Under the pieces are notes generated by a model. That model was not told the DNA's origin, made no database searches, and was given only the letters and a program-made list of their open reading frames with translations. A program made the translations under genes and the position numbers. From the NCBI GenBank assembly GCA_035772405.1, contig JAYKKM010000047.1, positions 6,315,001-6,379,000 of the forward strand: 64,000 nt of DNA, given 5' to 3'. This DNA is from Chrysogorgia sp. JL179-B06 (lineage: Eukaryota; Cnidaria; Anthozoa; Scleralcyonacea; Chrysogorgiidae). Positions 1 through 10,566 of the stretch are shown one piece after another (position 1 is the first letter of the stretch; each line of letters begins with the position of its first letter).

Positions 1-482
1 AAATCACATGATCTACCTTTGAAAGTGGATGTAAATCACACATTAACAATTCCCATGTTAACTAGAAATACGTATACGCAACAACCCCTCGCCCGCTTGC
101 TTGCTGTTTGAAATTTTTATATATATATAAATTTTTACTTATATAAATTTTTACATGAATTAGATAATAGCCCATTCATTTGTCAGACTGAATAAATAAT
201 TTCCAGTGGACAATATTGCTGAAATCTTTGTATTGTCTGAATTTAATTGTTTCATAGAACATCAAACTAAATACATGAAGCCCAATCTTTTTTAATTTTT
301 GGGTGCAGCAACAGAATAGTGGGGAAGTCTACTGCTATTTCTACCATCAATCACTAAGAAAGAAATTACTTTTTTCACACTGTTGATGATTCATGAAACA
401 GACACCAAAGGCTGCTGAAACTTGAAGGAAGAATGTGCATCTTTATCATACAATGGCTGTGCCCTTTAAAAAAATCAAATAG
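1..482. other. AT-rich non-coding stretch
   Basis: No coding potential seen on either strand. It contains a short TATATA run near 118-130 and otherwise ordinary AT-rich sequence leading into a retrotransposon tail. I cannot tell whether it is intronic or intergenic. Confidence 0.4.
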
Positions 483-1011
483 GTGGTACATATAGTGCAA
501 ATCTATAGGGTCCATTCAAATTGGATCCAAAATTTGGACTACTGTGATGTCGAGCTGGCATGGATGTGGAAAAACTTAATATTTGATGCTCTTGAGAGGT
601 CTCAATGCAGGGCAGGGAAACTGATCATTCCTAACTCAGGACTTGAAACTGATCGGTTAATAGAAATCCTAGGATTGGTACCTTTTGTAATTAGAAGAAA
701 GATACATTGTGTAATGCTAGTTAATAAATTCTGTGAAGGCATTTTAACATCATATCTAAAGAACTATTTTCCATATCTCAATGAGTCTGTTCATCATACA
801 TGTTGTAGCACCATTATCAATTGCCTTAATTGACAATATGTGCAGGATATATAACTTTTGAGTTAAAATGAGTTTTGGAACATATTGTACTGTACATATA
901 TGAATATGTGTTTATATTTGTAATAAATTTACTCTGTTAGGAAACAATTAAGACCACCATATATTGATACCAGTGTTAGCTGAAGGGGCTATCCTGTATA
1001 AATATTATTGT

Positions 1012-1043
<32 letters not shown>
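483..1043 (+). pseudogene. Non-LTR retrotransposon 3' fragment (C-terminal region of RT ORF plus tail)
   Basis: The open stretch 483-833 has no proper ATG start and resembles the segment just after the reverse transcriptase core in CR1/Jockey-like elements. It has LDYCDV near its start, then a hydrophobic/basic stretch (RRKIHCVML) and LTSYLKNYFPYLNE, the usual region where such proteins read DYCDVVW...NRAAR...SYL. About 180 bases of 3' untranslated sequence follow and end in an (AAT)n array at 1012, which fits a microsatellite-type 3' tail. The reverse transcriptase catalytic domain itself is absent, so this is a 5'-truncated copy. The clade assignment is inference from a short degenerate match. 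Confidence 0.5.
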
Positions 1044-1044
<1 letters not shown>

Positions 1045-1179
1045 GTAAAAATAATAATAATAATGGAAACTTTATTAATATAAATTTTTAAATTTTTTCT
1101 TATATATTTACAATTGCAAATCTCACTTCTTGAGGTAATTTACAATTGGCTAACTTGAATAATAATAATAATAATAATA

Positions 1180-1217
<38 letters not shown>
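1012..1217. repeat. Two (AAT)n microsatellite arrays
   Basis: Imperfect AAT arrays occupy about 1012-1064 and 1159-1217 and are separated by about 95 bases. The first adjoins the end of a non-LTR fragment, the same arrangement seen with many retroelements in the right half of the window. Confidence 0.85.
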
Positions 1218-1218
<1 letters not shown>

Positions 1219-1659
1219 CCTAGCTGATGCAGATTGCAGATACCATATTTTGATGGTTATTAATACAAAGCCATGTAACAAAGCACATGGCATTGTACTT
1301 GTACTATAGTATCTAAATTATATATCACCATGCATGCACAGATATAACAACCTATATTCAGGATGACATGCCAATTTGATACTTGTGGACAATGATCTAG
1401 CTGATAAATTAAGCACTTGTTCAATCCCTAACAATTTCTGCTGACATTTAGTGTCAACATACCCAATGTCAACATAATCTATATAAGCTGTATTTTACAT
1501 TACAAATTAAGCCTTAAGGACCTGCAGCATTGTCCAAGCTTATTAACAGACACAATAGTTGTGGCGCAGTAGGCCATCTACTATAGTCCTAATATGTTCC
1601 GTAATGGATGGAGTAAACAAAGATTATTTCTGGAATACATACCAATATACAATACATGG

Positions 1660-1785
1660 ACGTCAATTAAGCTATTAACAATAATTAAGCTCATATCCTC
1701 AGAAAAACTATTTTCGGGTGAAAAAATTATAACCTTCTGATTGCCAGTGACTGCCTCTAACCATTGAGGCATCACGAGTCAGATG
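1660..1785 (-). mobile_element. tRNA-derived SINE fragment, inverted copy
   Basis: Read on the minus strand this contains CCTCAATGGTTAGAGG, a GCAATCAGAAGGTTA segment and TTTTTCTGAGGATATGAGC. The same order occurs on the plus strand at 1890-2030, so the two form an inverted pair about 100 bases apart. The A-box-like segment is recognisable, but the B-box region has diverged. It is an older or mutated copy of the same SINE family. Confidence 0.55.
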
Positions 1786-1889
1786 TACTGCCTATGCGGC
1801 ATGAGTCACTATATATGAGTAATGCACATAGGAAGTATACATATTTCAATTGAATCAGTACATCATTGTAACCTTCACTCTCCATCTGA

Positions 1890-2030
1890 GTCTCGGGTAG
1901 CTCAATGGTTAGAGGGTCTCACCAGCAATCAGAAAGTTACAGGTTCAATTCCTGTCTAAGAATAATTTTTCTGAGAATATGAGCTTGCATAACAATCATC
2001 CATGTATCGTCTGTCTCATACTGCGAGCTC
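1890..2030 (+). mobile_element. tRNA-derived SINE
   Basis: It begins with a tRNA-like head. GGGTAGCTCAATGGTTAGAG supplies an RNA polymerase III A-box (TAGCTCAATGG type), and about 35 bases on AGGTTCAATTCCTGT supplies a B-box (GGTTCAANTCC type). A non-tRNA body follows (AATTTTTCTGAGAATATGAG and beyond) that is shared with the inverted copy at 1660-1785. The acceptor stem does not pair well and there is a second diverged copy, so I call it a SINE rather than a tRNA gene. The 3' end is not defined. Confidence 0.65.
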
Positions 2031-3489
2031 TCCCTTATTCACTGCAGCAGTGTCTGTAATGCTTGTTTATGTTACAAAATTGTAGGGCCAAGGTTGTACC
2101 CTAAACTACCAGTACTGTATAGGCTAATTCAAAATTTAAAATTGTTCCATGATAGGTACAAACTTTAAACTTGCACTACGATTGTGATTTTTCGTTGGAT
2201 TTCTAATGGTATATAGCATAAATCTCTGTTAAGTATTTCAAAATGTATATATTATACAGTACAGCACTTACAACTAACAATAAGAAATTGTTAACATGAC
2301 TAACATGTATATGGTTGTTTTATTGAAGAGTACGATAAAAATGTTGTTCTGCGTACCGTGTAGGCACTAGGTAGTGTTAGAAATACATGTAAGAAATCGT
2401 GTGTAAGAGGATTTCGATTTCGAGCGAAAGCCCTTCAAAGAGTTATTTCGTGATGTCTGATTGACAGGCTCATGCACGTGTTTGTTTTATTTTTAGTCGC
2501 CATGACGCCATGCCAAAAGTGAAATGTTCCGACCACGATATCTTTTGAAGTACTAACTCTAAGAACTCATTCTACATATCTAAATGAAAGCTTGATTAAC
2601 AGGCTCTGACATACCTACAATTTTTGTAACTGATAGCTAACAGCATGAAAAAAGCGACGACGCTTGGATTGGATTGACAAACTCCGAGTAAATATTTTAG
2701 ATATTCAGACGACGATATCTTTTGAACTACTAACTCTAGAAAATCATGCTATGCATCAAATAAAAGCCTGAATAACATACTCGGACATGTTTGCAAAACT
2801 ATCTTTGTAACTGATTAACATGCAGGTTTAAAATACCGAAAACGGGTTTACCTTTAGTTTTGACGCCACGTATAAAACTTGATTTACGAACTTGACATCT
2901 TCCGACGACGATATATTGCATTTTCACTGCCTTTTCACGATCTTTTTGAACACAAATCTTCATTCACCGTATAACCCGACAAAATACGTACTTTTCTTTT
3001 ACGGTTTCAATTTAAATATTAATTCAAATGCAGATATTTACCATATCTAGTTACCAGGGCCAAATTTTCCGATGCCGCGCATGATCGACGATCGTTGATC
3101 CTGAATATATATACAAGGAAACTGAATGTGAGATTCGAAACGCTAGGACTGCCGTGATGAGGGACCAAACGCCGGTCGATATTAGCACCCTCGCCCTCAG
3201 GCCTTCGGCCGGGCGATGGGATTATAAAATTGGGCTGCATAGTAAACAGTTCTTTGAATTAAGGCAACTATTTCTTGTCTGGCGCCGTCAAAATGAGACC
3301 TACACGTCGGATGATGTCATCAATCGAAGAATCCGGCTCGTTTTCAGGGGATAATCAAAATAAAAACTCGAAAAACCACACGCACATAATGTCCACGTAC
3401 ATGCATGTCAAGTTTTGGTTTTATTTCATAAGAAATGCTGTGATTGCATGAACTTGTTGAGACAGTGACTTGTAATATAAGATATGATT
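2031..3489. repeat. Non-coding region with degenerate tandem repeats
   Basis: A ~170-base unit is repeated at about 2530-2650 and 2700-2825. Both copies contain GATATCTTTTGAA followed by TACTAACTCTA, then AAGCNTGANTAAC and TTTGTAACTGAT. A third partial match (CGACGACGATAT) lies near 2905. A GC-richer patch at about 3060-3340 has short open frames on both strands but no recognisable protein. I see no gene here. Confidence 0.45.
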
Positions 3490-3835
3490 CAGTGACGGAT
3501 TAAGGGGAGGGCTGACTTGGGCAACCGCCAGGGGCCCGCAGATCCTAGGGGCCCGCTATGTTCGAAATACAAGTAACTGACTGGCTGGTGTGTAAACAAA
3601 CTAATCGATGTTCACACCTAAAGTTCTAAATACATAAATTTCGTTTTATTTTTCTTATTTTGAATTCCATGCGATCAAGTGATTCAACTACAGCGATTTT
3701 CGACAGGAGTTTTCAGTTTCCCAATCCCAAATGCTTGCAAGCTCGCATGGAAATAAAATTACACCGATCGAGCGACGATTTGCGGGGGGGGGGGGGGAAT
3801 AGCCAGGGGCCCCAGGTACGCTTAATCCGCCACTG
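3490..3835. mobile_element. Non-autonomous hAT element (MITE), 346 bp
   Basis: The left end reads CAGTGACGGATTAAG and the right end is the reverse complement of CAGTGGCGGATTAAG, a 15-base terminal inverted repeat with one mismatch. It is flanked by a perfect 8-base direct repeat, ATATGATT, at 3482-3489 and 3836-3843. An 8-bp target duplication with CAG-type ends is the signature of the hAT superfamily. The interior has a long G run at 3784-3797 and subterminal AGGGGCCC-type motifs, and no transposase. A mobilising hAT enzyme must be encoded elsewhere; the remnant at 10,567-12,132 is a possible relative, untested. Confidence 0.88.
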
Positions 3836-3843
3836 ATATGATT

Positions 3844-4994
3844 GTGGACCTTTGTCAGTCGATTTTTTTTGAGCTTGTTGCATTCAATGATTGTTCAGTG
3901 ATTGTGCAGGAATGTCGAACAGTAAAGAGGACTAAATGGACCGAAATGTGCCAAATTCCTATGAAAGCTACGTACACATGACGCAAGCCATTTTATGAAG
4001 GCTACGTACACATGTGACGCAAGCCATTTTATTATAAGCATTACAGTTTGAACGAAAGTTACAATCGCGTTTGTCGCTTTAGACATGCTTGTTTGTGCTT
4101 AAATCATAGCCTTTTATCCTGGGAACATGTCTAGACATATTTTGGGAGGGTATTCCGGAAGATGAATTTGTTATTTTAGAAGTGACAACATATAAAACTC
4201 GTATCAACATTGAACGACTCTTCACCTTTTGGCAATGTTTCTTTGTGTGACTTGGCGCCTCAAAAGCCTCTGAAGAGTGAAGAAAATGCATACTAGATAT
4301 ACAATGACGTATTGATTCATCGATCATTGATTCATCATATTTTTTTCGTTTTAAGGACCGGACTGTATGTTGATGAAACTTGCCGACATTTAGACATAGG
4401 GTTTCAGATCATATGGGAATTTCGGCGAAAACAGGAAATACGCTTTCTTGTGTGCTTGCACACGCAAGACAAACTGATCATATTGACTCGTTTGACAATT
4501 TTTCTATTTTTTATGTTCCGGTAATTCTCCCAATTTGAATTTTCCAATTTGACGTCCTCAGAGAAGCTTATAACTAATAGAAAAATAAACCCTTCTCTTA
4601 ATGCAAACATTAGGTCTTTAATTTCCTTTATTTTTCTGACTCCTCACGTCCTGTTTTCTTCATCTCACCGCCTTCTCACTATCTCATTATTATTCATTTG
4701 CATTCTTTCGGGTATATATTTCATAATATCTGCAGGAATGTATTCTTTTACAGCATGTAACACATGAGTAAGTGCGTTTGGAGGAAAAAAGTGCTTTAAA
4801 GCTAATGTATAGAGTAACAGGAAGTAACAAATGGTTAATGACACGAATGGTTAATGACAAATAAGCTCTTCAATGAGTTCTACAGATATCCATCTACCAT
4901 TCTAAACGAGCTACGGTATTAACTGTGCAGAGCAAAGAAAGAAGAGGCGAATCAGGACAGCTGCTTCCTTGTGAAGATTGGCTCCAGTTTGGAG
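3844..4994. other. Non-coding stretch, short open frames only
   Basis: Several open frames of 60-80 codons occur on both strands, but none shows a domain, compositional bias or conserved motif. A local direct repeat of CTACGTACACATG...GCAAGCCATTTTAT is present at about 3968-4034. Nothing else is supported. Confidence 0.4.
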
Positions 4995-5002
4995 TGTGGC
5001 AC

Positions 5003-6305
5003 CAGGGGCGGATTTAGCGTAGGTCAAACCGGACAAGCGACTGATGTAATTTTTTGCTAGCATAAAAAATTCCGAATCGACCTTCAGCAGTCGCTGTAAA
5101 AATTGCGCAATTACAACAAGGTCCAGTTGTTTCATGATCATTCGTGATTTTATTCGTAATTCATCGGCACTGACGGCACAGGCTCTCTCGTCCGCGTCTT
5201 TCCCGCGGAGGAGGTACAAATAACAATGTGAACAGTCTTCAGTCTTCTTCTTCTCAGCGGTCTTCCGCATGAGCTTTGACCGATCTGAGTCATGTTCCAG
5301 CTATTTGATTGGTCAATACACCGATCTCCATGGTGATCGGCCAATTTGACCGATCTGCGGGGCGTTCTGACCGGTCTTGGTGATCAGGGACTCATGTATG
5401 AGCCACCTGATTGGTTAATTCAGACAAATACCGTGTTCTTATTCGCTACTCCATTTGACCGATCTTGACCAATTCACAGCGTGTGGTATCCATCAGTTTA
5501 CTGTATTATTCAGCAATGGCTCGCGCTATTTAGAAAACTGTTCTATCAGTGTTTGAAAGAAACGATGAACATTGTCTACAAGAAGTGTACGATGATCTGG
5601 TGAGGCAAATCAACGTTTCGCGCAAGAGTTCTGTCGACGAACTACTCAGTGCCGGCGGTAAACAGCACTTGAAGCTTTCTTAGCAGGAATTTTGGCGCAG
5701 AGAAACTAATCCAAAAGATGTCCGCGATCTGAAAGGCAAGGGTTGTACGGGCCACGGCGATCATCTTAAACTAGTGTATTGATAATCTAGTATTGCTATT
5801 GCGAATTGTACGTCTCTGGCCGTAATCGTTGCTCAATTACCATATAACATATATTTACATATATACCGTCGACAAAATGACGATTAAGATTAAGCTATAT
5901 TCGATTCGAGTTTACCGGTTCCGTGTAACCTATATTTAAGCGTTTCGTATTGACTTTAAAAAGGTTTAAACTTCATATTGACCGATTGTTGTTGAACCTC
6001 GTTGTCTGGTGTATGAAATACGACCTGGCTATTCACTTGCTTTTGACAGGAAGTTGAGAATAAATAATTCATGTTTTATCAAAGTTCGAATTGGACAAAA
6101 AACTTATAAAAAATAATAAAATATTTCATAAAAACATGTTTGAAAACATTAAAACAAATGCTCAAAAGTGCTGTCAGTTCGCGGGAAATGCCATTTCAGA
6201 GACCCAAATTCAAAAATTTTCTAGGGGTGAATGCCCCCGTACCCCCCTAAATATGTGTACCCCGCCATTTTGACTAAGGTATAAAAATTCCTAGATCCGC
6301 CCCTG
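5003..6305. mobile_element. Non-autonomous hAT element, 1.3 kb
   Basis: The ends are CAGGGGCGGATTTAG and the reverse complement of CAGGGGCGGATCTAG (one mismatch in 15). Both sides carry the 8-base direct repeat TGTGGCAC, at 4995-5002 and 6306-6313. This is the hAT arrangement, with different termini and a different interior from the 3490 element. The interior contains GACCGATCT-like motifs repeated at about 5277-5465 and only fragmentary open frames, so no transposase is encoded. It appears to have inserted within, or just upstream of, the cysteine-rich remnant ending at 6661. Confidence 0.88.
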
Positions 6306-6394
6306 TGTGGCACTGAGCTCTTGAACAGTGTCCCAGGATTCCAATTCCAAATCGGCATGGGTGGTGAATGGGAAGCTTGCGATTTAATTGCTAG

Positions 6395-6661
6395 ATGACA
6401 GGATCATCAGTCCCAGATTTTATCATGGAGATCTTATCTTGCAAGTGCACATCAATCTGCAAGCTGCCAAATTGCCATTCATGCCTTGCCAATGGGTTGG
6501 AATGTGCCATCACATGCAAACTGCAAGACTGTAATAATTGGCAAGAAGGGAACACTATAGTAAAATATTCTATTTCAGAAGATTTCTCAGACGATGAGTG
6601 TTGTGTTCGTAGTTTATTTACTTGTCCAGCCTCTAACGTACTAAAACAAACTAGAATATAA
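6395..6661 (+). pseudogene. Cysteine-rich C-terminal fragment of a transposon-borne protein
   Basis: The 88-codon frame contains MEILSCKCTSICKLPNC, then CLANGLECAITCKLQDC, a regular series of cysteines (C-x-C, C-x-x-x-C, C-x4-C spacing) followed by a short acidic tail (SISEDFSDDEC). I recall cysteine clusters of this kind at the C-terminus of uncharacterised transposon proteins of cnidarians and other invertebrates, and they resemble the CXC/tesmin-type metal-binding motif. The upstream reading frame is closed immediately before the ATG, so this is a broken 3' piece. The function is presumably zinc binding; the parent family is unknown to me. Confidence 0.45.
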
Positions 6662-8441
6662 ACATTATACAACATCTCCCTTTCCTAATAATGTAAATGA
6701 AAATAAACTGAGTTCTTTCAGTTAGAAATTGTTCAAAGGTCAAAGTAGTCATATATATTTTATTATTATTATTCATGTATAAGGGATTGGCACTAGCTCT
6801 TAACCAATCAGATTGCAGTAAATATTTGAATTGACCAATCAGAGAAGAGTTGATACTCTGAGATTTGGGGGGTGTCCTAAAAAATCTCCAGCTGTGCACT
6901 AAACCCTAATATTATCCGTAATCAGGAGGGGAAGTCAATCAAATATTTATTGCAATCATCCATTGGTTGTTGTTGAGTTAATGCCAATCCCTTACAGCTA
7001 TGTGTTGGTAGAAGTTATTTTTTTTTGAGAAAAACATGTCTCTCACTCTTTCGTTCTTTGATTGTTGTGAGAATGATGAAAAAAATATGAAATTATTAAA
7101 AGAAGAGATGTGGTGATGTATTTACAAAAAAAAAAGTGATTAATTGGAGAAATGGTATTTAAAAAAAATGAAAGCGAGAGAGATGTTTTCACGACGACGA
7201 CCAGAAGTGAAATGAGGTGTGTGTAGTTATTCCGGAAGTAAAGAGTATTTATTTTTTGAAAGTTTTTCAAAAATAAAAAATAAAAAGGGCGTTTTCCGGA
7301 TGTAGATACGTTCAGATTTTTTGGGAAGGGTATCGTGAAATGTATTTTTCTTAAATGATAATTTTTTTTCTTTACCAGGAGGGAATTGTCTTAGTGTGTG
7401 GACTTGGGAAGAATATATAAACCATTCTTCCCAATTTTGTTACTAGAGGGTTGAAGTAAAAAGTTTTTAGAAGTAAAAAAAAGCAAAATTAAATTAAATT
7501 AAATTACTCCTGTGAAACTATGTGTTACTTTAGCTAGCTCTTTCACCACATGCTAACATCCAAAAACCCTGACGTACAACAAGCAACCGATCGATCTGGC
7601 GGTGAGCTAAATGTCTCTATGGACTAGTCCCATCTGACATCAACCTCATTTTTAGAGAGGAAGACCAGACAATAAAGTCTAAACCAGTCGCGATTTACAA
7701 GAGTACTGCGGGTTGAATGCGCACCAATGCTGGTTACTAATAAAAACTACAGCTCATTGGAGGGTTCAAGCGCTTCGCACTTTTTTTAGAGTACGACTTT
7801 CAAGCGAGCATACACAGTATACAGTAGGAGTAAATTTATTTTTAAAAAAGTAAAATGGTTTTTTTTATTTTTTAAAAAAAATGTAAAGTTATTTGCAAAA
7901 AGTATTTTATAAAAAAATAAATAAAAGATAGAGAGAGCAAGAGAGAGTCAGAGAGAGATGTGTTCCGAACGAACACCAGAAGCGAAGTGAGGTGGGTGAG
8001 GTTATTTCGGAAGTAAAATAGAGTTTTTGTTTTTTTATTTTATAAAGCAAAAAAATATAAACGGAAGTCAATTGGTTTCAGATGTCTATATATATATATA
8101 AGAAGTTCGACAAATCGGTTTAAAGATCGTGAATATCAATGAATACGTTGTAAATATATTCCTGTGAAATTTAAAAGTTGAGAAGCAAATTGAACTTTTT
8201 TAAAAGGAAAACGTGTTATACGTACTATGTGGGACAACACCTAAAGGTTTTGAATTAATAGATTTTGTTTATTTGAGATATAAAATAATACAATTTTTTA
8301 GATGGTAAGAGTATGTAGATTTTGTATGATTTTTTGTATTTATTTAAGCTTTTATATGGTTGTTTTAGAATATTTTTAAAGTTTTTTCTTAAGAATTATG
8401 AATATTATTGAAATGATTAGTATTTTTATTTGTTTTTTTAG
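6662..8441. repeat. AT-rich non-coding region with a direct repeat, left flank of the Polinton
   Basis: A roughly 110-base segment occurs twice in the same orientation, at about 7160-7260 and 7930-8045. Both copies run GAGAGATG..., CCAGAAG(T/C)GAA(A/G)TGAGGTG, GGTTATT or AGTTATT, then CCGGAAGTAAA or TCGGAAGTAAA. An (AAATT)n run lies at about 7485-7505. No protein is supported. The left border of the Polinton must lie in or near this region, but I could not identify its terminal inverted repeat. Confidence 0.45.
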
Positions 8442-8904
8442 ATGGAAAATCAAGCTGTTGTTCGCAAAAAAAGAAAAATAACTTTTAAATTTACAAATAG
8501 ACGTCGACCAATTTTGGAAAGACAAGTGAAAAAGAAATTTGGAAGAAACAACCATTTCTTTCTTATATATTTTAAAAGTTGTCACGTATTTTCAATGGTT
8601 TAGAAATTCACAGATTGGTTTTATCTATTGGCTGTGTTTTGATATACTAACTCCTACAACGCAAATAATTGATTCATTCCCTGTAACTATAGACACACCT
8701 GATGAATTTCATATTGAATTATTAGATTATACTTTATTAACACCATTTTTTAGAATAATGTTTGAAGAAGACAATATAGAATACGTAGAAGCTTATCTTA
8801 TGCAATATTTACAAACATATAATTATAATTTTAATTTTAGAGAATTTAAATTTAAATTAGAATTTGTTGAAATTAGAGTAAATAACATTTTAATAAATTT
8901 GTAA
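8442..8904 (+). pseudogene. Small Polinton-associated gene, frameshifted
   Basis: From the ATG at 8442 a very basic N-terminus is readable (KKRKITFKFTNRRRP, like a nuclear-localisation or nucleic-acid-binding tail). This frame closes about 50 codons on. A second frame, open from about 8539 to the stop at 8904, encodes an acidic, aromatic-rich segment with FMRIMFEED-like and EFKFKLEFVEIRVN stretches. Together they fit one gene of about 150 codons broken by a single frameshift near 8540. AT-rich codon use matches the Polinton genes downstream. I do not recognise the family and infer Polinton membership from position and composition only. Confidence 0.4.
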
Positions 8905-9023
8905 AAATAAAAAAATAAGGAATGTAATTAAAGGGAATTGTTTTTGAAGTTTTAAAGTCTGTAATTGTTAATCTTGTCCATTTTTGGGTTAGTTCAATTT
9001 CTTTTTCCTCAATATGTTTTCCA

Positions 9024-9239
9024 TCAAAAAAATAATGAATTAATGAATAAAAAGCGATGATATGTCCTTATTTCATGACGGTCCATTTGTTTATAAATCA
9101 ATTCCATTTGTTTGATATTGATTTGTAAAATAATGTTTTTCAATATATATTCTTGATTTGTAATACATTCTTCCATTAACGGTTTCAATCTTTTGTATTT
9201 AATATTGTTTCTTGCAAGTTCTTCGAGAATGATATCCAT
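9024..9239 (-). CDS. Small hypothetical protein, Polinton region
   Basis: A 71-codon open frame starting at the ATG at 9239. The product is mostly helical-looking, with ILEELARNNIKYKRLKPLM, then ILKNIILQINIKQMELIYK and a basic, aromatic end. No catalytic motif, signal or membrane segment is evident. It lies between the frameshifted gene at 8442-8904 and the proline-rich gene at 9372-10,412, in the same AT-rich compositional zone. It could be a chance frame; its length and even amino acid spread make it modestly plausible. I do not recognise it. Confidence 0.35.
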   Translation of the reverse strand: MDIILEELARNNIKYKRLKPLMEECITNQEYILKNIILQINIKQMELIYKQMDRHEIRTYHRFLFINSLFF

Positions 9240-9371
9240 TTGAAAAAGTAAAAACAAATTTCACACACATATATATATATACACCCCATTTATTTCTTTA
9301 CATTAGAATATATTTACAAATATATATACAAAAATAGATTTAATTTTATTTATTTTTTTAAACTTTTCTTT

Positions 9372-10412
9372 TTAAATACTTTCATTATGCGCTTTTTCTA
9401 TTTTCTTAAATGTTTTTCGATAGTTTCTCTCTAACAATCTAATTCCTATCCTATTATTTTTATATATATTAAATTTTCTAATTATTCTTTCTTTTTCTCT
9501 AAATATAAATTTTAGTTGTCTATATGAATCTAAATCTCTAACAATAATGTCACTATCTTCATCGCTATTAATATTTATATAAGATACAGTTTCTGCACGC
9601 GTTAGTTTATGTTTTTTGAATTGTTTAAATTCTTCTTCTTCTTCATCTTCAACACATTCAATACCCATTAGGTTTTGGGTAGGAGGAGGAAGTGGTGGTG
9701 TTGGTGGCGGTAGTGGTGGGGGTAGTGGCGATGGTAGTATTGGTGTTGATGCTGCTGCTGCTGATGGTAGTATTGGTGTCGGAGCTGGTGGAAGAGACGA
9801 AATTATTTGTTGATACATATTATCATGAATTAAACTTTCAAAGTCAATTATATTTGATAAATCATATAACGTTGTTGTTGGTGGTTCTTGTAATGGTGCG
9901 AAGTTTTCGTCGGGAAGCGGTTCTTATAATGGGGCGAAGTTTTCGTCAGGAAGCGGTTCTTGTAATGGTGCGAAGTTTTCGTCGGGAAGCGATTCTTGTA
10001 ATGGGGCGAAGTTTTCGTCAGGAAGCGGTTCTTGTAATGGTGCGAAGTTTTCATCGGGAAGCGATTCTTGTAATGGTGCGAAGTTTTCGTCAGGAAGCGA
10101 TTCTTGTAATGGTGCGAAGTTTTCGTCGGGAAGCGGTTCGGGAATATTTGGGATAGGCAGATCAGGTATTGGTATTTCCTCTAACGGTGTGAGCGGTTCA
10201 CAGTCTGGATGTTTAGGAGGAATTGGTGACTCGATGACATCGCAAGACTCGATGACAGCGCAAACATCATTGATTAATTCAACATGATCTTCATCCGATT
10301 CCGACGACGAGGATGATACATCAGATAGGTAAAGACCCAATTTATTTTGTAAATATTCATCACGTAACTTCTTCATTTGTGACATTCCTTTTCCTTGTCT
10401 TTTCATCTTCAT
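9372..10412 (-). pseudogene. Proline-rich acidic repeat protein, Polinton region, one in-frame stop
   Basis: Read from the ATG at 10,412, one frame covers 347 codons to the stop at 9372, interrupted by a single TAA at 9924-9926. Order of parts: a basic start (KMKRQGKGMSQMKK), a serine/acidic patch (SSSSSESDEDH), a proline-rich stretch, seven 12-residue repeats of the type LPDENFAPLQE(P/S), a run of proline and alanine (PPPLPPPTPPLPPP), a glutamate run (EDEEEEEF) and a basic C-terminus. The stop falls inside a repeat copy where the others have CAA, so it looks like a recent C-to-T change. Low-complexity disordered composition suggests a structural or scaffold role. The function is unknown. Confidence 0.6.
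9887..10138 (-). repeat. 36-bp coding minisatellite, seven copies
   Basis: Seven tandem 36-base units (12 codons each) lie inside the proline-rich gene. Units differ mainly at the serine/proline position and at CGTCGGG versus CGTCAGG. The second unit from the left carries TATAATGG where the others have TGTAATGG, giving the stop codon on the minus strand. Confidence 0.9.
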
Positions 10413-10566
10413 CCTGGCTTCTTTCTTTTCTTCTTTGTGTGGAACATGTTTTTTGTTTGTCTGACCATTGCCATCCTTGCGCGTTTTGTAAAATAAAAAT
10501 GATGCTTCTTTATATACTATTTTTTAAAATAGTAAAGTGATTTCATTGGTTCATTTTAAACGTATC

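Noticed and set aside
1890..1965. tRNA gene
   Set aside because: The acceptor stem does not pair and a diverged inverted copy with the same non-tRNA body lies nearby; SINE.
3019..3354. Open frames on both strands in a GC-richer patch
   Set aside because: No motif, poor codon evenness and overlapping opposite frames; no support.
483..8904. Many frames beginning with TTG, CTG or GTG
   Set aside because: Non-ATG starts are not credible in this eukaryotic context; I used ATG starts or treated the frame as a fragment.
9692..10156. Plus-strand repeat ORF opposite the proline-rich gene
   Set aside because: Antisense shadow of the 36-bp minisatellite; valine/leucine-rich only because of the repeat.
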